Below, one piece after another: positions 8,314 through 16,480 of a stretch of DNA of 62,925 nt (position 1 is its first letter; the number at the start of each line of letters is the position of its first letter). The notes under the pieces were generated by a model. The model ran no database searches, was not told the DNA's origin, and saw nothing but the letters and a program-made list of their open reading frames with translations. The stretch spans positions 1-62,925 of the forward strand of contig JAPKHL010000003.1 in NCBI GenBank assembly GCA_026646875.1, in the 5' to 3' direction. The stretch is from Rhodocyclaceae bacterium. Lineage in GTDB: Bacteria > Pseudomonadota > Gammaproteobacteria > Burkholderiales > Rhodocyclaceae. A program made the position numbers and the translations under genes.

Positions 8314-11300
8314 ATGTCGGTTCTTGCATACTTCGCACATCCGCTGCGCGCGACGCCGGCGCGGCGCGCGGCAAGCGTCCTCCTCGCGGTCGCGGGCCTC
8401 CTCGCCGCACCGGCGGCCTGGGGCGTCACCACGGTCAACCTGACCAAGACGCTGGGCAATCCCGGCCCGGTCGAAAGCGGACAGACCTTCAACTACAACC
8501 TCGCCTGGAGCTGTCCGGGCTCGGTGACCCCCGCCGACGACTGCATCAGCATGCACATCGTCGAAAGCCTGCCGCTCGCCCTGCAGGCCACCGCGCTGCC
8601 GGCGCCGGACGGCAAGCTGGCCAAGGTCTGCGTGCAGAATCCGGGGGATCCGCTTCCCGATTACGCCACCTGTCCGGCAGGGGCCGCGCCGACGCCGGCC
8701 GGCGCCACGCTGCACTTCATCTTCATCAACCGCGTGACTGCCGGCGATTCAGGCAGCCTGCTGGTGACCACCCGTTTCCCGGTCGGCAGCACGCCCGACG
8801 GTACCTCGGCGACCAATACCGCGACCATCGCCGCGCAGTGCGACAGCGTGGCCGATCCCGCCTGCGTCAATCCGGTGCCGGTCGCGACGAGCAGCGCACC
8901 GATCACCGCCACGGCACGCGACGAGGTGTCGCTGAGCAAGAGCATCCTATCCAACGCCGCGATCGGTTTCGACATGGTCTACCGCATCCAGGTCTGTCCG
9001 GGCAGCGGCACCGGTTACCTGTATCCGACCAACGCCACGCTCACCGACACGCTGCCGGCGGAAGCCACCTTCGTTGCGGCGAATCCGGCACCGGCTTCGG
9101 TGGCCGGACAGGTGCTGACCTGGAACCTGGCCAGCCCGCTCACCAGCTGCCAGAACATCGACGTGACGGTGAATTACGGGGCCGGGCTGAACAATCCAGG
9201 CGACATCCGCAACAACAACGTCAGCCTCGCCTACGATCCGCTGCCCGGCTCACCGGCGCTGCCGCGCACCGCCGTGCGCACGCACACCCTGAGTGCGCCG
9301 GCCCCCGGCCTGAACACCAGCAAGACCGTCAACGATGCGGTGGTGAACGCCGGCCAGACGATGCGCTACACGCTGGTCGCCGACAACAGTGGCAACATTC
9401 CGCTGGGCGTCCGGTTCGTCGACGCCGTGCCCGGACTGTGCCGGGTCTCCAGCTTCTGGATGCGCGCCGACGCGACAGCGTGCGCCGTGGTGCTGAGCGA
9501 CAACTCGGCGGGCACCTGCAACGCGGCGGGCGGCGGCACGCGCACCGCGGCGAGCACCGGCGCGGACAACGTCGCCCTGTTCGTCAAGTCGATCGAGGTG
9601 CAGTACGGGGATGCCGGCAATCCGCTGGTCGCTGTCGGCGGCAGCCGCTCGGTGACGATCGATTGCGACGTGGTCAACCCGGGCTGGGACGGCAGCAATC
9701 CGCCGCTGCCGGCGATCGTGAACAACACCGCCACCATCGATGGCGCCAACGGTGTCGCCACCAGCGGGCCGCACACGCCGTCGCGCAATGTCACCCTGCG
9801 CGATGCGGCGGCCAACCCGACCTTCCAGCCCGATGCGACGAAAACCAAGACGGCGCCGGCCGGCACGGTGGCGCCTGGCGGCAACGTCACCTTCAGCATC
9901 GCCATGACCAATTCCAGCGCCTACTCCTCGGCGCCCGAGCAGGTGGCCATGGTGCAACCGGTGTTCGCCGACCTGCTGCCGGCCGGCATGGCCTTCGTCA
10001 GCTCGAGCCTGAGCGCCGCGCCTGCCGGCTGCACCAGTGCCGGCGCCGACACTCCGGCGATCCACGTGATCGCCGATTACAACGGCAGCGGCCGCCAGCT
10101 GGTCGTCTGGGACTGGACGGGGAAGACCTGCAGCCTGGCGCGCGGCGATACCGTCACCTTCAATCTGGTGGCCAGCGTGGGCAATACCACCCTGGCCGGC
10201 ACGCGCACCAACAACGTGACCTTCCTCGGCTCGAACAATCCGGGCGCCACGCGCGCCACCGAGGTCTGTGCCACCAGCGGCGGCGATCTCGCCGGAATCC
10301 TCGGCGGCACCCTCGACGGCGCCACCGGCGTCGCCGATCCGGCGCACCTCTGTCACGCCGGTGGCGGCACCTTCCAGGTCCAGCGCATCACCAACATCAC
10401 CTCCAACAAATCCGTCACGGGCTCGCTGGAAGCCGCCGGTACCTGGCTGCTCAACACCGCCGAGCCGAACAACGTCGCCCGCACCGTGCACGAAGGCAAT
10501 GTCTGGTGGCGCCTGCAGATCAACAACACCGCGAACATTCCGCTCGACAACGTCGAGATCGTCGACATCATTCCGGCGGCGCCGGCGGACAATCCGACCG
10601 GTATCGGCAACAGCGGCGTCGGCACCGGAGCATCGCTCGGCAGTACCTGGAGTCCGCGCTTCGTGCGCGCCATCGATCTGTCGGCAGCGCCCGGCGGTAC
10701 CCGGGTGTATTACTCGCAGGCGGCCAATCCCTGCCGCAATGCCATCGTCGCCGTGCCCGGCTGCAACCCGATGACCACCCTGGCCGACGGGGTGCCGCTC
10801 AGCGACGAGACGACCGCGCCCCTGGCGGGCGCTCCCGGCGAATGGTCAACGGTGCTGCCGAACGACCCCGAGCGGGTGCGTGCCTTCCGCATCGTCTATC
10901 CGCCGGCCTACCAGATTCCGCCGGGCCAGACGCTGACCTTCGCCTTCCCGATGTTCGTGCGCGCCGACGCGCCGCTGACCGACTGTGCCGGCGCCGCCAG
11001 CTCGGCATGCTCGAACATCGCCTGGAATACCTTCGGTTTCAGTTACCAGGAGGCCGACAGCCATCTGCCCAACCAGTCCGCGCCGACGCGCGTCGGCGTG
11101 GTCGTCCAGCCGTTGCCGCCGGGCACCGCCGGGCTCGGCAACTTCGTGTGGCATGACACCAACCAGAACGGCCTGCAGGACGCCGACGAACTGCACAACG
11201 GCATCAACAACGTGCTGGTCGAGCTGTGGCGCGATCCCGACGGGGTGCCGAACAACGGCGACGAGATCCGGCTGGTCGAGGCGTTGACCGCGAACCACCC

Positions 11301-12723
11301 GCTCAGCGGCCTGCCCGGCCACTACCATTTTCCCGTCCTGGCGCCGACGGTGGGCGCCGAGCGCTACTTCGTCCGCTTCCACCCCCCGGCCGGCATGACG
11401 CCCTCGCCCGCCAACCAGGGCGGCAACGATGCGGTCGATTCCGACGGCGTGGCCACGCTCGTCGGTGCGACGACCGTCGATCAGACGGCGGGCGTTTCGC
11501 TTGCGCCGGGGCAGGACCGGCTCGACGTCGATCAGGGATATTTCGCTCCGGCCGTTTTCAGCCTCGGCAACCGGGTCTGGTACGACGACAATAACGACGG
11601 TATCGACAACGACGGACCCGGCCTCGGCGCGGGCAGCGGCACCGGCATCGCCGGCGTCGGGGTAGAGCTGTGGGCCGTCGATGCCGGCGGCAATCCGACC
11701 GGCGGCGCGCCGCTGGCCAGCCAGGCGACCAACGCCAGCGGACACTACCTGTTCACCGGACTGGCCGCCGGCGATTACCGGGTGGTCATTCCGGCCGGCC
11801 AGTTCGCCGCCGGGCAGCCGCTGCAGGGGCTCTATTCGAGCGCGGTGACGCGCAGCGGCGCCGGCTTCACCGAGGGGGCGCCGGCCGCCGGCAACAGCGA
11901 TCAGGACGTGCGCGACCACGGTGGCGTGCTGTCCGCGCCGCTCGGCGCGATCCCGGCCGGCAGCGTCGCCAGCGGCCGGGTGACGCTCGGACCGCTGAAC
12001 GGCGAACCGGTGGGGGAGACCGGGACGCTCGGTCCGCGCCAGACGCCCGGTTTCTATGACACGACGCCGGACAATCGCGGCAACCTGACGCTCGACTTCG
12101 GTTTCTACGCCCTGTCGGTGGGCAACTACCTGTGGTTCGACGACAACAACAGCGGTGTCTGGGAGGCCGGCGAGGCGCCGGTCGCCGGCGTCACCGTCGA
12201 ACTGCTCGACAGCCTCGGCAATCTCGTCGGCAGCGCCGTCTCGGATGGCGGCGGCTACTGGCGGGTCGACGGACTGGCCGCCGGCGCCTACCGGGCCCGG
12301 ATCGCCGCCGCGGCCTTCGCGCCCGGGCAGCCGCTCGCCGGGCGCCGCAGTTCGACCGGGGCTTCGACCGATTTCACCCTGACCGGCGACCGCCGGGATC
12401 ACGGCGTGGATGACGCGAACCCGGCGGCGAACGGCATCCTGAGCGTCGCCTTCGCCCTCGGCAGCGCCCTGCCGGGCGGTGAGCCGACCGGCGCCGGCAA
12501 CGGCGCCAACGGACCGCGCGGCGATCGCGCGGACAACCTGACGGTAGACTTCGGCTTCGCGCTGGCCGGCGCGCCGGTCGCGCCACCGCCGGGGACCGGT
12601 TCGCCGGTCGGCGTTCCCACCCTGTCCGAATGGGGCGTGCTGCTGCTTGCGCTGTTCATGCTGCTGGCCGGCCGCCGCGCCATCGGCGGCGCGTGCGCGG
12701 GCGGTGCGGCGCGCCCCGTATAA
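8314..12723 (+). CDS. Giant surface protein with DUF11/SdrD-B repeats and IPTL-CTERM
   Basis: Secreted protein of 1469 residues. The signal peptide ends near residue 36 (APAAWG). Residues about 40-930 hold repeated DUF11-like beta domains (GQTMRYTLVADN, GGNVTFSIAMTN). Three SdrD B-like/Cna-B-type domains begin at about 940 (GLGNFVWHDTNQNG), 1083 (SLGNRVWYDDNNDG) and 1268 (SVGNYLWFDDNNSG). Their Asp/Asn-rich loops suggest calcium binding. The C-terminus (about 1432-1469) is VPTLSEWG, a hydrophobic helix and a basic GRR. That is the IPTL-CTERM sorting signal, recognised by exosortase H, whose gene is next. A 20-residue tail after the RR is slightly longer than usual. Likely role: cell-surface or matrix protein; the ligand is unknown. 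Confidence 0.9.
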   Translation: MSVLAYFAHPLRATPARRAASVLLAVAGLLAAPAAWGVTTVNLTKTLGNPGPVESGQTFNYNLAWSCPGSVTPADDCISMHIVESLPLALQATALPAPDGKLAKVCVQNPGDPLPDYATCPAGAAPTPAGATLHFIFINRVTAGDSGSLLVTTRFPVGSTPDGTSATNTATIAAQCDSVADPACVNPVPVATSSAPITATARDEVSLSKSILSNAAIGFDMVYRIQVCPGSGTGYLYPTNATLTDTLPAEATFVAANPAPASVAGQVLTWNLASPLTSCQNIDVTVNYGAGLNNPGDIRNNNVSLAYDPLPGSPALPRTAVRTHTLSAPAPGLNTSKTVNDAVVNAGQTMRYTLVADNSGNIPLGVRFVDAVPGLCRVSSFWMRADATACAVVLSDNSAGTCNAAGGGTRTAASTGADNVALFVKSIEVQYGDAGNPLVAVGGSRSVTIDCDVVNPGWDGSNPPLPAIVNNTATIDGANGVATSGPHTPSRNVTLRDAAANPTFQPDATKTKTAPAGTVAPGGNVTFSIAMTNSSAYSSAPEQVAMVQPVFADLLPAGMAFVSSSLSAAPAGCTSAGADTPAIHVIADYNGSGRQLVVWDWTGKTCSLARGDTVTFNLVASVGNTTLAGTRTNNVTFLGSNNPGATRATEVCATSGGDLAGILGGTLDGATGVADPAHLCHAGGGTFQVQRITNITSNKSVTGSLEAAGTWLLNTAEPNNVARTVHEGNVWWRLQINNTANIPLDNVEIVDIIPAAPADNPTGIGNSGVGTGASLGSTWSPRFVRAIDLSAAPGGTRVYYSQAANPCRNAIVAVPGCNPMTTLADGVPLSDETTAPLAGAPGEWSTVLPNDPERVRAFRIVYPPAYQIPPGQTLTFAFPMFVRADAPLTDCAGAASSACSNIAWNTFGFSYQEADSHLPNQSAPTRVGVVVQPLPPGTAGLGNFVWHDTNQNGLQDADELHNGINNVLVELWRDPDGVPNNGDEIRLVEALTANHPLSGLPGHYHFPVLAPTVGAERYFVRFHPPAGMTPSPANQGGNDAVDSDGVATLVGATTVDQTAGVSLAPGQDRLDVDQGYFAPAVFSLGNRVWYDDNNDGIDNDGPGLGAGSGTGIAGVGVELWAVDAGGNPTGGAPLASQATNASGHYLFTGLAAGDYRVVIPAGQFAAGQPLQGLYSSAVTRSGAGFTEGAPAAGNSDQDVRDHGGVLSAPLGAIPAGSVASGRVTLGPLNGEPVGETGTLGPRQTPGFYDTTPDNRGNLTLDFGFYALSVGNYLWFDDNNSGVWEAGEAPVAGVTVELLDSLGNLVGSAVSDGGGYWRVDGLAAGAYRARIAAAAFAPGQPLAGRRSSTGASTDFTLTGDRRDHGVDDANPAANGILSVAFALGSALPGGEPTGAGNGANGPRGDRADNLTVDFGFALAGAPVAPPPGTGSPVGVPTLSEWGVLLLALFMLLAGRRAIGGACAGGAARPV

Positions 12724-12724
12724 T
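12719..12724 (+). promoter_or_regulatory. TATAAT box before exosortase H
   Basis: A perfect -10 hexamer overlaps the stop codon of the surface-protein gene, 89 bases before the exosortase start. No good -35 element is visible at 16-18 bases. It may give exosortase H a low independent level of transcription. Confidence 0.3.
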
Positions 12725-12813
12725 AGGCTGCACGCTTTTGCGTGCGGGGCGTGTTCCGGCATGCCCCGCCGGGCGCCTCCGCCGCCCTCGACCTCGCCTG
12801 CTCCCGGGACCGC

Positions 12814-13326
12814 ATGCCCTTCTTCCTCCTCCGCTTCCTGCTCCTCCTGGCGCTGCTCTTCGGACTGGAGCTGCTGGCGCCGGTACAGCGCCTGCTGATC
12901 GGTCCGTGGACGGAATGGCTGGCCGCGGCCAGCGGCGCCCTGCTGGCCTTCTTCGACGCCGATGTGCTTGCCCATGCCAATGTGATCCAGAGTCGCGCCA
13001 GCGGTTTCGGCGTCGCCATCCTGCCCGGCTGCAACGGTGTCGAGGCCTGCCTGGTGCTGCTCGCCGCGGTGCTGGCCTTTCCCGCCGGCTGGCGGGCGAA
13101 GGCGACGGTCATCGCGCTCGGACTGCCTGCCGTGCAACTGGCCAACCTGCTGCGTATCGTCAGCCTGTTCTATCTCGGACAGTGGGACATGGCCTGGTTC
13201 GAATTCGCCCACCTCTACGTCTGGCAGGCCCTGATCATGCTCGACGTGCTGGCGGTGTGGCTGCTGTGGATGCGCCACCTCGCCCGGCGCGGGCTGTTCC
13301 TGCCGGGGGCGACGCATGCGCGCTAG
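12814..13326 (+). CDS. xrtH: Exosortase H (IPTLxxWG-CTERM specific)
   Basis: Multi-pass membrane transpeptidase-like protein of 170 residues. It is thought to cut sorting signals of IPTL-CTERM proteins and pass them on to the surface. The exosortase catalytic set is present: C73 in LPGCNGVEAC, R114 in NLLRIVSL and H133 in FAHLYVWQ, each near or in a membrane helix. The start MPFFLLRFLL at 12814 places the first helix at the N-terminus. An upstream in-frame ATG at 12742 would add 24 non-hydrophobic residues. It follows the only IPTL-CTERM protein in the window, and its last codons overlap the associated membrane protein. Confidence 0.92.
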   Translation: MPFFLLRFLLLLALLFGLELLAPVQRLLIGPWTEWLAAASGALLAFFDADVLAHANVIQSRASGFGVAILPGCNGVEACLVLLAAVLAFPAGWRAKATVIALGLPAVQLANLLRIVSLFYLGQWDMAWFEFAHLYVWQALIMLDVLAVWLLWMRHLARRGLFLPGATHAR

Positions 13327-13972
13327 TCTGCTTGGTCGCTTCCTCTGGCGCTCGGTCGGCTGGCTGCTGTGCTGGACCCTGCTCTGGAGCGTGCTCGCGG
13401 ACTGGCTGACCGCACCCCTGGGGGTCCTCGCCGGTGGCGTGATGCCCGCGCTGTTTCCCGCCTGGGCCGAGAGCGTGGCGCGCAGCGGCAGCACGCTGAC
13501 GCTGTTCACCTCGATCCTGGTGCATGACCTGCCGGGCATGGCGCCGGGACAGGCGGCTTTCCTCGCGCCCGAGGTGGCCACCATGAAATATGGCTATGGC
13601 CTGCCGCTGCTGCTCGCGCTGCTCTGCGCGTCGCGGCCGCGTCATCTCGCCGCCAAGGCGGTGGCTGGCGGCGCCGTCATGCTCGGCGTGCAGCTCTGGG
13701 GAGTGGTCTTCGACTGGCTCCGGCAGGTGGGCATCGGGCAGGCCGGCGAGCTGTTCTCGCCGCTGCAGCGCGAACTGATCGCCTTCGGCTACCAGGCCGG
13801 GACCCTGATCCTGCCCGCGCTGCTGCCCCTGCTGCTGTGGCTGGCGCTGGACCGCCGCTTCCTGGCCGCCCTGCTGCTCGAGACGGCGCTCGACGTGCAC
13901 GCCGGCCCGCCGGCGCCGGCGGCAGCGCTCAGGGACGCGGCCAGAGTGTCCGAACGTCCCCCAGGGGAATGA
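13316..13972 (+). CDS. Exosortase H-associated membrane protein
   Basis: Integral membrane protein of 218 residues whose ATG overlaps the end of xrtH by 11 bases. Hydrophobic segments lie near residues 8-38, 92-105, 115-133 and 155-185, with the periplasmic-type stretch VHDLPGMAPGQAAFL between the first and second. Proteins of this type accompany exosortase H in other genomes, and I recognise it mainly from that context. Its biochemical role is not established. It may be a scaffold or partner for substrate handling. The last 44 bases overlap, tail to tail, the GH114 gene on the other strand. Confidence 0.8.
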   Translation: MRASLLGRFLWRSVGWLLCWTLLWSVLADWLTAPLGVLAGGVMPALFPAWAESVARSGSTLTLFTSILVHDLPGMAPGQAAFLAPEVATMKYGYGLPLLLALLCASRPRHLAAKAVAGGAVMLGVQLWGVVFDWLRQVGIGQAGELFSPLQRELIAFGYQAGTLILPALLPLLLWLALDRRFLAALLLETALDVHAGPPAPAAALRDAARVSERPPGE

Positions 13973-14975
13973 GCGCGGGCGCGTTGCGCTCGGCGAGCCA
14001 GGCCTGGTTGCCACGCACCGCGATGCAGTTGCGGTTGGCCGGGTAGCACCGGTAGGTGTAGCCTTGGGAGGACACCGTGCTGGCGCCACGATGGACGAGC
14101 ACGCCCGGGTAGTTCAGCTCCGCCCAGTCGAAGAACTGCTCGACCTGACGCAAGGGCAGGTTGCAGGTTTCCTTCCAGCCATCCAGCTCGAGATTGACCA
14201 TCATCGCCGACAGCCCGAGCTCGGCGGCCTTGGGGCAGAGTTCGTCGAGCCAGAAATCGGGGTTGTCGTACTCGAGGGCGAACACCGCCTTGTCGGCCAG
14301 GACGAAGGGCACGAAACGCTCGCACCATTTGTCGCGATAGCAGCTTTCGATGGTTGCCCAGTCGAAATGGTCGAGCAGGTCAGCCACCATTTCCTCGCCG
14401 TTCTTCAGTCCGATCGGCATTCCGGCCTCGTGCGCCAGCGCCGCGACCCAGCGATTGAAGCGGATCTGGTCGGCGACGGTCAGCGGAAAGCCCGTGGGGT
14501 TCTGGTAGCCGTTGAGATTGTCCGGGTCGATGCCGTCGCAGCCCTTGGCTCGCGCCATCTGGATGCGGTTGCGCATCACCGTGGCGAGCCGTTCCGGCGA
14601 GCGGATGTCCAGCCAGTATTCCCCCTCCCAGCCGGTGTACTTGGCGCCGATCAGATCGGTGGGAAAGGTTGCGGCGTCCGGACGCCAGTTCTCCCACGCA
14701 CCGAAATTGAGGTAGCAGAGCACGCGCCGGCCATCCTGCTTGAGGCCCAGGATCAGCTCCGCGCTGGCGCTGAAGGCGTCGATCTCGATCAGGTCGGCAT
14801 TGCCGGCCTCGGTCAGCAGCTCGGTCGCCGTCTCCGGCACGTAATTGAAATGGATGTGCAGGACCGCGTTCTGCGGGGGGCGCCAGTCGACGGCCGCGGC
14901 CTGCAGCGGCAGCAGGACGGCGAGCAACGCCGGCAGCCAGCGTGTCAGGCACAGGAAGCGGGAGAGCGGAGGCAT
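13929..14975 (-). CDS. Secreted endo-alpha-1,4-polygalactosaminidase-like protein (GH114)
   Basis: Single-domain exported protein of 348 residues. The signal peptide ends about residue 29 (LQAAA|VDW). The rest is one GH114 TIM-barrel: LHIHFNYV, LIEIDAF, VLCYLNFGAWENWRPD, EYWLDIRSPE, GCDGIDPDNLNGY and FALEYDNPDF are typical family motifs with conserved acidic residues. Six or more cysteines could form disulfides. GH114 enzymes cleave alpha-1,4-galactosamine polymers, the chemistry of the PelA hydrolase domain at the left end of this window. It could trim Pel-like matrix, but it sits next to exosortase H, not in the pel operon. The start at 14975 is set by the signal peptide. Confidence 0.88.
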   Translation of the reverse strand: MPPLSRFLCLTRWLPALLAVLLPLQAAAVDWRPPQNAVLHIHFNYVPETATELLTEAGNADLIEIDAFSASAELILGLKQDGRRVLCYLNFGAWENWRPDAATFPTDLIGAKYTGWEGEYWLDIRSPERLATVMRNRIQMARAKGCDGIDPDNLNGYQNPTGFPLTVADQIRFNRWVAALAHEAGMPIGLKNGEEMVADLLDHFDWATIESCYRDKWCERFVPFVLADKAVFALEYDNPDFWLDELCPKAAELGLSAMMVNLELDGWKETCNLPLRQVEQFFDWAELNYPGVLVHRGASTVSSQGYTYRCYPANRNCIAVRGNQAWLAERNAPALIPLGDVRTLWPRP

Positions 14976-15175
14976 GGCGGTTCCTCGATGGGGCGCTCCG
15001 GGCGGGAGCGCGGCGGGAGGGAAGGATACACCGGAAGACGGGGGCCGCTGGCGCGCCGGACTCCCGCCGTCCACCCTTCCGCCTCGTTCGCCTTGCTGCT
15101 AGACTGCGGCCCGGTTTTGCCCGTTGCGGGCGGAGCCGGGCCGGCGCGCAGCGCAGCCGGCGGGTTGCAACCCCG

Positions 15176-15250
15176 CTCCTCGTAGTTCAATGGATAGAAC
15201 GGCCGCCTCCTAAGCGGCAAATACAGGTTCGATTCCTGTCGAGGGGACCA
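15176..15250 (+). tRNA. tRNA-Arg (anticodon CCU)
   Basis: A full cloverleaf can be folded. The acceptor stem is CTCCTCG with CGAGGGG (one G-U pair). The D arm is GTTC...GAAC, the anticodon stem GCCGC/GCGGC with loop CTCCTAA, and the T arm ACAGG TTCGATT CCTGT. The 3' CCA is encoded. The anticodon CCT reads AGG codons. No integrase or attachment duplication is seen beside it. Confidence 0.96.
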
Positions 15251-15329
15251 GGGGCGCCGTTCGGAATGCCGCGTCGGGTGGCCGGCGGGCGCCCGTTGCC
15301 GGAGCGCCCCGCTGCCGGCTTATTCCGGT

Positions 15330-15782
15330 TTATTCCCCGCGCACCAGCAGCAGCGAGGTGCCGGCCTTGCGCACCAGGCGCTCGGCGACGCTGCCGACGA
15401 AGAAACGCTCCATGCCGCGGCGGCCGTGCGTGCCCACCACCAGCAGGTCGGCCTGCCATTCGGCGGCGGCGTCGGCGAGCATGTCGGAGACGTGGCGGGT
15501 CTCCGATTCGATCAGGCGGATTTCCGCCTCGACTCCCGCCGCCCTGGCGGTCTCGGCGGCCTTGCCGAGAAAACCCTGGGCGCCCAGGCGCAGGCGGTAT
15601 TCGGCCTTGCCGACGCTGTTCGGCAGCATCATCTCGACTTCGCGGTGCGCGAAGATCGTCTCGTCGACGGCGTGGCAGATCGCCAGTTTGGCGCCGCTCA
15701 GGCGGGCCAGTTCGATTGCGTTGTCGAGGACCTTGCCGGTCATGAAGCTCTCATCCACGGCCACCATGATTCGCTTGTACAT
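15330..15782 (-). CDS. Universal stress protein (UspA family)
   Basis: Cytoplasmic nucleotide-binding stress protein of 150 residues, a full-length single Usp domain. The N-terminal strand KRIMVAVDES carries the conserved Asp. The ATP-binding motif GTHGRRGMERFFVGSVAERL (G-2x-G-9x-G-S/T type) lies near residues 117-136, followed by the terminal strand SLLLVRG. This places it with the ATP-binding class. It lies 75 bases after cobU on the same strand but has its own promoter-like sequence and a palindrome in the gap, so it is probably regulated separately. Confidence 0.94.
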   Translation of the reverse strand: MYKRIMVAVDESFMTGKVLDNAIELARLSGAKLAICHAVDETIFAHREVEMMLPNSVGKAEYRLRLGAQGFLGKAAETARAAGVEAEIRLIESETRHVSDMLADAAAEWQADLLVVGTHGRRGMERFFVGSVAERLVRKAGTSLLLVRGE

Positions 15783-15802
15783 CGCAGTTCCTTTCCGGAG
15801 AT

Positions 15803-15815
15803 GTTGTCAGACAAC
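15803..15815. promoter_or_regulatory. 13-bp palindrome, likely operator for usp
   Basis: GTTGTC-A-GACAAC is a perfect inverted repeat with one central base. It sits just downstream of the usp -10 box, at or after the expected transcription start, where a repressor would block transcription. TTGTCNGACAA resembles the half-site arrangement used by several GntR/FadR-type regulators. The regulator is not encoded nearby. Confidence 0.45.
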
Positions 15816-15819
15816 CTGA

Positions 15820-15847
15820 ACAATACCACTCGTTCCGCATCATGCAA
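15820..15847 (-). promoter_or_regulatory. Sigma-70-like promoter of the usp gene
   Basis: On the minus strand, TTGCAT (15847-15842) and TATTGT (15825-15820) are separated by 16 bases, 38 bases before the usp start codon. This is one of the better -35/-10 pairs in the window. It lies wholly in the cobU-usp gap. Confidence 0.5.
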
Positions 15848-15857
15848 ACAGTTGCCG

Positions 15858-16403
15858 CTATTTGAGATGAAGCGGCAGTCCGGCGGCGACCAGGGTCACC
15901 CGCTCCGACACTGCCGCCACCTGCTGGTTCAGGCGGCCCTGGGTGTCGGCGAAGTAGCGCGAGAGCGGCGCCATCGGCACCAGGCCCCAGCCCACTTCGT
16001 TGGAAACCAGCAGGATGCGTCCCGGCAGGCGCGGCAGCGCATCGATCAGGGCCTGCAGCTCGCCGCTCAGGCGCGGGCAGTCGACCGCTTCCCCGGCGTC
16101 GAGCTGACGCGCCGCAGCGCCGGCGAAGAGCAGGTTGCTCAACCACAGGGTCAGGCAGTCGACCAGCAGGCAGGTATCGGGGGCAGCGTGCGCGCGCAGC
16201 GTCGCGGCCAGGTCGAGCGGAGCCTCGACAAGGCCCCAGCCGGCGGGACGGCGCGCGCGATGGTGGGCGATGCGCTGCGCCATCTCGCCGTCGCCGGCCT
16301 GTGCCGTGGCCACGTAGATCACCGGCAGGCCGCTCTCCAGCGCCCGCTGTTCGGCCAGGCGGCTCTTGCCCGAGCGGGCGCCGCCGAGGATCAGTTCGCT
16401 CAT
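15858..16403 (-). CDS. cobU: Adenosylcobinamide kinase / guanylyltransferase
   Basis: Bifunctional late-cobalamin enzyme of 181 residues, the normal length. It phosphorylates adenosylcobinamide and then transfers GMP to give AdoCbi-GDP, the substrate of CobS. The P-loop GGARSGKS is at residues 7-14. The His-rich HHRARRP carries the residue that accepts [15 protein letters not shown] and [11 protein letters not shown] are family motifs. It is transcribed away from cobT across a 77-base gap. No cobalamin riboswitch fits in that gap. Together with cobT, cobS and cobC it completes nucleotide-loop assembly. Confidence 0.96.
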   Translation of the reverse strand: MSELILGGARSGKSRLAEQRALESGLPVIYVATAQAGDGEMAQRIAHHRARRPAGWGLVEAPLDLAATLRAHAAPDTCLLVDCLTLWLSNLLFAGAAARQLDAGEAVDCPRLSGELQALIDALPRLPGRILLVSNEVGWGLVPMAPLSRYFADTQGRLNQQVAAVSERVTLVAAGLPLHLK

Positions 16404-16432
16404 GCCGGGAGCTTAGCACGCGGGCCGCGGCG

Positions 16433-16438
16433 TATAAT
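16433..16438 (+). promoter_or_regulatory. TATAAT box before cobT
   Basis: A perfect -10 hexamer lies 42 bases upstream of the cobT ATG in the cobU/cobT divergent gap. The -35 region is GC-rich and has no TTGACA-like hexamer at 16-18 bases. It probably drives cobT-cobS-cobC. Confidence 0.45.
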
Positions 16439-16480
16439 CCGCGCCTCTCCCTGCCACCTTCCCCGCTCCCCGTCCCACCC

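Noticed and set aside
10846-13584. 912-codon open frame on the minus strand across the surface protein and xrtH
   Set aside because: Antisense shadow of the giant gene and of exosortase H. No signal peptide, no domain, and low-complexity R/G/Q composition.
15176-15250. Integration site at tRNA-Arg
   Set aside because: No integrase, no duplicated tRNA 3' end and no change of gene content were seen on either side.
16404-16480. Possible cobalamin riboswitch in the cobU/cobT gap
   Set aside because: The gap is only 77 bases, too short for the fold, and lacks the B12-box-like sequence.
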